A stretch of DNA of 17,420 nucleotides, taken from CAZEGI01 sp964512105 (GTDB lineage: Archaea; Altiarchaeota; Altiarchaeia; IMC4; CAZEGI01). The stretch is taken from NCBI GenBank assembly GCA_964512105.1, contig CAZEGI010000023.1:1-17420 (forward strand), in the 5' to 3' direction. Numbering within the stretch: the first letter of the stretch is position 1; each line of letters begins with the position of its first letter. The notes under the pieces are model-generated. The model was given only the letters and a program-made list of their open reading frames with translations, did not search any database and was not told the DNA's origin. The position numbers were made by a program, and so were the translations under genes. Below, piece by piece: positions 13,033 to 17,420 of this stretch.

Positions 13033-13092
13033 ATTTTATCACCTCCAAGGTTTATTATTGTAAAGAATTAAATAACGCTATATAAATGCAAA
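13033..13092. promoter_or_regulatory. Divergent promoter region between the membrane protein and rfcL
   Basis: For the minus strand, GGAGGTGAT (13046 to 13038) is the strongest Shine-Dalgarno site in the window, with a 5-base spacer to the ATG at 13032. For rfcL, TTAAATA at 13067-13073 is about 20-26 bases before the ATG at 13093, which would give a leaderless transcript. A second TATA-like block (13079-13087) is too close to the ATG unless translation starts further in. Confidence 0.5.
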
Positions 13093-14226
13093 ATGTGGGT
13101 CCAAAAATACAGGCCGAAGCACTTTAACGAGATCGTTGGCAACCAGAAGGTGATTCAGGACCTTAAGGGGTACAATTGGAAAAAACCGCTGCTCATCCAC
13201 GGGGCCGCGGGCGTTGGAAAAAGCGTTCTGGTGGACGCCCTCGCCAGCGAACTTGGATTTGAACTGGTCGAAATCACGGACGAGAACATCGAACAGGCGG
13301 AGAGCATCGCTCAAACAGGAAGTATCTTTGGGGGCAGGAAACTGCTGTTCATAGACAACGTTGACAGGATACGGGACATCCGTGCGGTTACGGAATTTTT
13401 GGGTAAAATTAATGCTCCGGTGGTTCTCATAACATCTGACTTCAAATCAAAGCGCCTTGCGACCATAAAACGCTCCTGCGAGGATTTGCAGATACGGAAA
13501 CCCACGGCGCTGGTTGTTGCGAAGATTCTTGAGGTGATATGCAAAAAAGAAAAGATTCATGCAGAAAAGGAAATCCTTGCAAAAATAGCAGAAAACGCGG
13601 AAGGTGACCCAAGAGCTGCGATAAACGACCTGGAAACAGTCGCAAAGGGTAAGGAAAAGATAGCCATGAAAGACCTTGAGATTCTTGAGTACAGGGACAC
13701 GAAATCCGATATTTACAAGGCGCTTAACACCATACTGCGCTCGGATGACAGGGAAAAAATCGTGAATTCGACGTGGGACCTTGACGAGGAGTTGCGCGAC
13801 GTCCTGCTCTGGGTTGACGAGAATGTTCCGAGGGTTTACGGCGGTGACAACGAGGCATTCCACAACCTTTCAAGGGCCGACGTTTTTCTGGGAAGGATAC
13901 AGAAACGGCAGTACTGGGGCTTCCAGCGATACGCAAACGTGCTCATGACACTGGGCGTCAACATCCGGAAACCGGAAAGAATCGGCTTTGTGCAGTACCA
14001 GTTTCCGAGGTACATCGCGAAGCTCGGACAGACGAAAAAAGAGCGCGCACTGAAAAAGAGCATCGGCCAGAAACTGGCTCCAAAACTGCACCTGTCACAG
14101 AAAACCGCTGCTTTGGAGTACATACCGCTCTTTAGGGAACTTGTAAAACACAAAAAAACCAAAGCCGACGAGTTAAAGGAATTCTTCAAACTCGAGCCGG
14201 AAGAACTGGAATTCATCACCGGCTGA
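13093..14226 (+). CDS. rfcL: Replication factor C large subunit
   Basis: 377 residues. RfcL joins the small subunit in the clamp loader that opens PCNA onto primed DNA. Seen are the W-x2-K-Y-R-P start, Walker A GAAGVGKS (37-44), a Walker B strand L-L-F-I-D88-N-V-D91 (Asn in the usual Glu place), sensor-1-like L-I-T-S-D (112-116), R-S-C (127-129) and the C-terminal W-V-D-E-N-V-P-R-x-Y collar segment typical of the large subunit. It is shorter than most archaeal RfcL proteins (commonly near 480), ending in the collar without an obvious PCNA-interacting (QxxLxxFF) tail, although E-L-K-E-F-F occurs near the C-terminus. The end overlaps the convergent coiled-coil gene by 11 bp. The small subunit gene is not in the window. 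Confidence 0.9.
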   Translation: MWVQKYRPKHFNEIVGNQKVIQDLKGYNWKKPLLIHGAAGVGKSVLVDALASELGFELVEITDENIEQAESIAQTGSIFGGRKLLFIDNVDRIRDIRAVTEFLGKINAPVVLITSDFKSKRLATIKRSCEDLQIRKPTALVVAKILEVICKKEKIHAEKEILAKIAENAEGDPRAAINDLETVAKGKEKIAMKDLEILEYRDTKSDIYKALNTILRSDDREKIVNSTWDLDEELRDVLLWVDENVPRVYGGDNEAFHNLSRADVFLGRIQKRQYWGFQRYANVLMTLGVNIRKPERIGFVQYQFPRYIAKLGQTKKERALKKSIGQKLAPKLHLSQKTAALEYIPLFRELVKHKKTKADELKEFFKLEPEELEFITG

Positions 14227-15136
14227 TTTCCGATAAGCTGTTTTTCTCCAGCAGAACCCTGAAATCCTCGAGACTCACGCGCTTCCTGCCGGCAAGCTTC
14301 TCTTTTATTGCGCTCGCCTTTTTCTCGATTCTCTGCTCCTCGCGGTTTTTCCGTATCTCCTCGAGCTGTTCGTGGTACGGCCGCATGAGTTCCCTCAACA
14401 CCTTTATTTCCGCATTTATGTTGGCTATCTCGTTCTGCATCGGCTTCATCTGTTCGTATTTCTCCAGAAGTTTCCTGTGCTGCTCGTCGGATTCCTTCTT
14501 CAGCACGTCCACCTGGGAATAGATTTCGAGGGCTTTTTTGTGGTAGTTCTCGGCCTGCTCGGCGAGTTTCCTTACCTCCTCGGTTGCCTTGTCCAGCTTC
14601 TCATCAATCTTCTTCAGATTTTCGTAGGTGTGTGAAATTTCGCTGTGCAACTTGTTGGCCTCCTCTGCCCTCTTCAGACGCTTCTTGAGTTCGAGGAAAC
14701 TGTTGAACAGGTTTATCTCGTGCCTGAGGGGAACGTCCTCGTTCAGCAGGGTGTTCAGATTTTCCGAATGAATCTTTTTGAGAAATTCGAGGGTGCCGCG
14801 CGCCTCGCGGTTCAGCTCGTCACGCTTTGATTTTTTCTCCTTTATGACGCCGCCGCGGTCCTTTGCCCTCTGCAGCACGGCTTTCTTCGATTCCTTCAGT
14901 TTTTTGATCTTTTCGTTGACCTTGTCCCGCTCGGCCCTGAAGGTCTTCGCCTCCTCGAAAAGTTTCCTTACCTTCTCGTTGCGTGTGTCGCGCTCTAGCC
15001 GGTATTTGTCGGCCTCGTTCCTGTGAACCTTGAGTTTTTGGTAAATGCCTGCGAGTTTTCTTTTTTTGGCATCTATCTCGTGCACGTATTCCTCGACCTT
15101 CTTCTTAAGCTCCTTTTCCGTCAGTTTTTCGCTCAT
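14216..15136 (-). CDS. Long coiled-coil protein, COG1340-like
   Basis: 306 residues from the ATG at 15136. I prefer it to a TTG at 15172 because GGAG (15147-15144) sits 7 bases upstream and the MSEKLTEKEL start is natural. Nearly the whole chain is charged heptad-type coiled coil. A central stretch (about 105-150) with N-R-E-A-R-G-T-L-E-F and L-R-H-E-I, and a C-terminal G-R-K-R-V-S-L-E-D-F-R-V-L-L segment, resemble the archaeal coiled-coil family COG1340, whose role is not established. No ATPase heads or membrane segments are seen. It overlaps the end of the upstream coiled-coil gene by 32 bp, so the pair is probably translated together and might form a complex. Confidence 0.7.
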   Translation of the reverse strand: MSEKLTEKELKKKVEEYVHEIDAKKRKLAGIYQKLKVHRNEADKYRLERDTRNEKVRKLFEEAKTFRAERDKVNEKIKKLKESKKAVLQRAKDRGGVIKEKKSKRDELNREARGTLEFLKKIHSENLNTLLNEDVPLRHEINLFNSFLELKKRLKRAEEANKLHSEISHTYENLKKIDEKLDKATEEVRKLAEQAENYHKKALEIYSQVDVLKKESDEQHRKLLEKYEQMKPMQNEIANINAEIKVLRELMRPYHEQLEEIRKNREEQRIEKKASAIKEKLAGRKRVSLEDFRVLLEKNSLSEISR

Positions 15137-15479
15137 TCCAGTACTCCAGCGCCTTTTTATGCTTCTCCACAACGCCCTTAAGCTCCCTGTGGCGTGCCTC
15201 GTCTATCTGCGGCAGGCCTTCGAGAGCGGTGGTAATGTTATTAATTTCAGAATCCGCTTTTCTTTTTTCTTCCGTGAATTTTTCGCCGTTGTCCGAGTCG
15301 TTAATCCAGTGTTCAAGCTGGCTCTGCTTTTCCCTCAGAACGGACAGCTTTTTCTTGAGTTCCTCACGAGTATGTTTTACCCCGTCCAGCTGCTCGAACT
15401 CCTTGCCGTACTCCTTGAGGAAATTCTCGTGTTTTTTTATTATGCCTTCCAAGAGCTCTTTCTCGCCAACTTCCTTCAT
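15105..15479 (-). CDS. Small coiled-coil protein, family not recognised
   Basis: 124 residues, very rich in Glu and Lys. Two coiled-coil segments (about 5-62 and 67-113) are joined by a turn near N60-D61-S62. A single Trp-Ile-Asn-Asp segment sits in the middle; there is no signal peptide or cysteine. The ATG at 15479 opens directly onto the divergent gap. The C-terminal 32 bp overlap the next coiled-coil gene, whose ribosome site lies inside this one. Tight coupling suggests a partner of that protein, perhaps as a hetero-coiled-coil, but this is inference. Confidence 0.65.
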   Translation of the reverse strand: MKEVGEKELLEGIIKKHENFLKEYGKEFEQLDGVKHTREELKKKLSVLREKQSQLEHWINDSDNGEKFTEEKRKADSEINNITTALEGLPQIDEARHRELKGVVEKHKKALEYWNERKTDGKGA

Positions 15480-15516
15480 TCTGGTTTAATATTCTGCATA
15501 ATTAAAGAATAAAAAG
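15480..15516. promoter_or_regulatory. Short divergent promoter region
   Basis: Only 37 bp separate divergent starts at 15479 and 15517. The stretch is A/T-rich, with possible TATA-like blocks on either strand. No Shine-Dalgarno site is evident, so leaderless transcripts are likely both ways. Confidence 0.35.
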
Positions 15517-16077
15517 ATGCTTTCCGCTACCGAGCTTGAGGAATTTGAATCCTATGCAGGGGACATACTAAAAAACAGGGACTTCAAAAAACTCGCCGCA
15601 ATTCCGGGAAGTTACGCGATAAAGAAATTCCTGAACAAAAGTGTTGGCGGTACGAAACAGGAACATTCAGTAAGAACCGGAATTTTATGCTGCCGGTTTG
15701 CAAAGAAACTTGGTGTGGACAAAAAACTTGCCGCACGTTCTGGCATGCTTCACGACATCGGCCTTGCGCGTCCCGGATGCCGGCTGTGCAGGAATTCGGA
15801 ATACTACAACTGCGGCTGGTGCCATTCGAAGGTGAGCGCAAGAATCGCGACCGAGCTGCATGAAGACAGCGCAGTAATAAACGCGATAAGGGTTCACATG
15901 TTTCCTGCGTACCCCACGCGGCCGCCGCTCAAGCCGCTCGAACTCCTGCTCTGGTTCTGCGACCGCCTTGATGTCATAATCTTCATGCTCGGGCTGTCTA
16001 ACAGGTTTTTTGCCGAGGATTTAAAATATATAATGGGTAAAAAACAAAATGCTCGGAAGATTCCGCAAAGGGTATGA
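15517..16077 (+). CDS. HD-domain metal-dependent phosphohydrolase with zinc-knuckle-like insert
   Basis: 186 residues. HD-domain metal-site residues are H50 (in E-H-S-V-R-T), H79-D80 (H-D-I-G), H127 (R-V-H) and D149 (C-D-R-L-D). H103 in C-H-S-K-V-S-A takes the place of the usual second His of HDIG proteins. Directly after H-D-I-G-L-A comes C88-x2-C91-x7-C99-x2-C102, which looks like a four-Cys zinc site inserted between two metal-binding His motifs. Substrate is unknown; the family hydrolyses nucleotides, phosphate monoesters or cyclic nucleotides. The last 29 bp overlap the phosphatidyltransferase gene, so they share a transcript, but nothing links the HD enzyme to lipid substrates beyond location. 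Confidence 0.8.
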   Translation: MLSATELEEFESYAGDILKNRDFKKLAAIPGSYAIKKFLNKSVGGTKQEHSVRTGILCCRFAKKLGVDKKLAARSGMLHDIGLARPGCRLCRNSEYYNCGWCHSKVSARIATELHEDSAVINAIRVHMFPAYPTRPPLKPLELLLWFCDRLDVIIFMLGLSNRFFAEDLKYIMGKKQNARKIPQRV

Positions 16078-16627
16078 AGAAAAAACACTCGGTCTTGGAA
16101 GGTTTTTCGCATCCTTAGGTCTGACGCCAAATGCCCTGACAATTTTAAGCCTCATCGCAAGCATTTTTTCGTTTTATTTTTTTTATGAAAAAAATCTGCT
16201 GATGGGCTTTATTTTCATCCTTGTCATGGCGCTGTTCGACATGCTCGACGGCGCAGTCGCCCGCGCCACAGGAAAAATCACGAAGTTCGGCGGCGTCCTC
16301 GACCACGTGATAGACCGCTACGCGGAATTTTTCATAATTCTGGGTTTGATTTTGGGCGATTACCTGAACTGGCTTATCGGTTTTTTCGCATTGTTCGGGA
16401 TGCTGATGGCATCGTATGTAAGAGGAAAGGCTGAATCAATCGGCGGTTTGAAATCGTGCACCGTTGGGATTGCAGAAAGACAGGAGAAACTGATTTTGAT
16501 TATGGCAGGGGTAATTTTTTTCAATTATAATGAAAATTTCCTGAATCTGCTTGTTCTGATTGTCGGTGTTCTCTCACACATAACTGTCGCGCAGCGTCTG
16601 GATTTTGCGAGAAAAAACATAAAGTGA
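16049..16627 (+). CDS. CDP-alcohol phosphatidyltransferase (archaeal phospholipid headgroup enzyme)
   Basis: 192 residues, membrane enzyme. It moves an archaetidyl group from CDP-archaeol to a polar alcohol. The family signature is complete: D64-x2-D67-G-x2-A71-R72-x8-G81-x3-D85-x3-D89. An amphipathic N-terminus with L-T-P-N-A-L-T precedes about six helices (near 28-45, 49-66, 92-108, 110-125, 146-160 and 164-180). Size and N-terminus fit archaetidylinositol-phosphate synthase, but the substrate (inositol phosphate, serine or glycerol phosphate) cannot be read from sequence. ATG 16049 overlaps the HD gene by 29 bp, and the stop overlaps the GTG of the next gene by 4 bp. Confidence 0.9.
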   Translation: MLGRFRKGYEEKTLGLGRFFASLGLTPNALTILSLIASIFSFYFFYEKNLLMGFIFILVMALFDMLDGAVARATGKITKFGGVLDHVIDRYAEFFIILGLILGDYLNWLIGFFALFGMLMASYVRGKAESIGGLKSCTVGIAERQEKLILIMAGVIFFNYNENFLNLLVLIVGVLSHITVAQRLDFARKNIK

Positions 16628-17420
16628 ACCAGAAATACGACCTTGTCGGAATCGGGAATCCTGTCTATGACACGATAGAGACGCCGTACATTTCAACGAA
16701 AGGCAGGGTCCTCTCCGGGTGCAGCACGAATGCATGCATTGTTGCCACGCGTCTGGGTTTGAAGACGTGTCTGGTGGGTTCGGTTGGTGGCGATTTTGTT
16801 CATAATTTTAATAAAAAAATAAAGGAGATAGGAATAGATTCAATAACTAACGAATGCAAACAAAGTGGCGGTTTCCACCTTGTTTACGACAGCAAAGGCG
16901 ACCGCACTTTAACGATTCTTGGGATTGCGGATAAAATTCCTCCCGGATTGATTAAAAACAACAAAAAAATTCTGGATTCAAGATTCATTCTTTTCGGTCC
17001 GATTCTCCAAGAAATTCCTCTCGAAGTTGTTGATTTTGTAAAGGAAAACTCAAAGGCAAAGCTTTTTTTAGACCCGCAGGGATTTGTTCGCGGGAAAGAA
17101 GGTAAAAAAATAATAAAGAAATGCGATAAGAAAAAAATGAGAAGTATAATTTCAAACTTCGACGTTGTCAAGCCGAACGAATACGAGTCCGAACTCATCA
17201 CCGGATTTTCAGACCCGAAAAAATCAGCTGAGGAGCTTTACTCCTGGGGTGCAAAAATCGCAATCGTGACGCTTGCGGAGCGCGGCTCCGTAATTTACGA
17301 TGGCTTGGAATTCTACAAAATTCCCGCGTACAAGACTCTTGCGAAAGACCCAACCGGAGCTGGAGATACATACGCCGGCGGTTTTATGACGGAACTTCTG
17401 AGAAACAAAAATCTGTATGA
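16624..17420 (+). CDS. PfkB-family carbohydrate or nucleoside kinase (C-terminus beyond the window)
   Basis: 265 residues are visible. The start is a GTG at 16624 that overlaps the upstream stop by 4 bp (GTGA); the next residues N-Q-K-Y-D-L-V-G-I-G-N-P-V-Y-D match the usual PfkB N-terminal strand, so it is preferred to any later ATG. Substrate-side features are G32-C-S-T-N (31-36 region) and V-G-S-V-G-G-D (51-57). The second PfkB signature is D242-P-T-G-A-G-D248, with D248 the expected catalytic base and the anion hole before it. Candidates are ribokinase-, adenosine- or inositol-kinase-type enzymes. The four-base overlap with the lipid headgroup gene hints at a sugar-alcohol link, which is unproved. 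Confidence 0.85.
   Translation, partial: MNQKYDLVGIGNPVYDTIETPYISTKGRVLSGCSTNACIVATRLGLKTCLVGSVGGDFVHNFNKKIKEIGIDSITNECKQSGGFHLVYDSKGDRTLTILGIADKIPPGLIKNNKKILDSRFILFGPILQEIPLEVVDFVKENSKAKLFLDPQGFVRGKEGKKIIKKCDKKKMRSIISNFDVVKPNEYESELITGFSDPKKSAEELYSWGAKIAIVTLAERGSVIYDGLEFYKIPAYKTLAKDPTGAGDTYAGGFMTELLRNKNLY

Noticed and set aside
13093..14226. rfcL as a truncated pseudogene
   Set aside because: The frame is intact, Walker A and collar motifs are present, and the stop fits a compact convergent overlap; a short form is more likely.
15137..15172. TTG at 15172 as the start of the COG1340-like gene
   Set aside because: The ATG at 15136 has a GGAG site at 7 bases and a natural N-terminus; the extra 12 residues look like read-through of the upstream frame.

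Overview
The window is a chromosomal piece of an archaeon. The evidence is a two-domain Cdc48/VAT ATPase, archaeal/eukaryotic-type ribosomal proteins eS1 (S3Ae) and uS15, a KEOPS Pcc1 subunit, an archaeal RecJ-like DHH nuclease, a replication factor C large subunit, an AfpA-type archaeoflavoprotein and a CDP-alcohol phosphatidyltransferase of the archaeal ether-lipid type. Genes are tightly packed with 4-32 bp overlaps, many lack Shine-Dalgarno sites, and TATA-like boxes sit in the divergent gaps. The lineage cannot be fixed from this piece. Short proteins and an array of VirB2/TrbC-like pilin proteins would suit a DPANN or related uncultivated archaeon. A run of exactly 100 N (3054-3153) marks a scaffold gap in a draft or metagenome assembly.

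Layout. (1) 1-3175, minus strand: an operon of at least five tandem paralogues with 1-4 bp spacing (35 bp before the last). Each has a signal peptide and the same two-helix membrane hairpin with a W-x2-S-x-[DE]-[DE]-x-G-x-R-K loop. Each then differs: no ectodomain, or a poly-glycine linker followed by unlike cysteine-rich ectodomains. This is the most unusual part of the window. (2) 3247-7214, plus strand: cdc48, nnr (NAD(P)HX repair) and a small PD-(D/E)XK-like protein, nearly contiguous. (3) 7204-10618, minus strand: a membrane PH-like protein, the RecJ-like nuclease, then rps15-pcc1-rps3ae. The S15 leader holds a row of perfect stem-loops, the last of which includes part of the start codon. 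(4) 10671-12096, plus strand: an AT-rich, apparently foreign gene resembling an Fe-S helix-hairpin-helix DNA glycosylase, then an AfpA-type flavoprotein. Three stem-loops follow, up to the end of a convergent membrane protein of the MscS-associated conserved-TM-helix type (12151-13032). (5) 13093-14226, plus: rfcL. (6) 14216-15479, minus: two overlapping coiled-coil genes, the second resembling COG1340. (7) 15517-17420, plus: an HD-domain phosphohydrolase with an inserted zinc-knuckle-like CxxC-CxxC, a CDP-alcohol phosphatidyltransferase and a PfkB-family kinase cut by the window end, all overlapping.

Most of the window is informational and housekeeping (protein unfolding, translation, tRNA t6A modification, replication and repair, cofactor repair, membrane lipid). 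The surface-protein array at the left end and the AT-rich repair-like gene are the accessory parts. No tRNA, rRNA, CRISPR array, transposase or integrase was seen.
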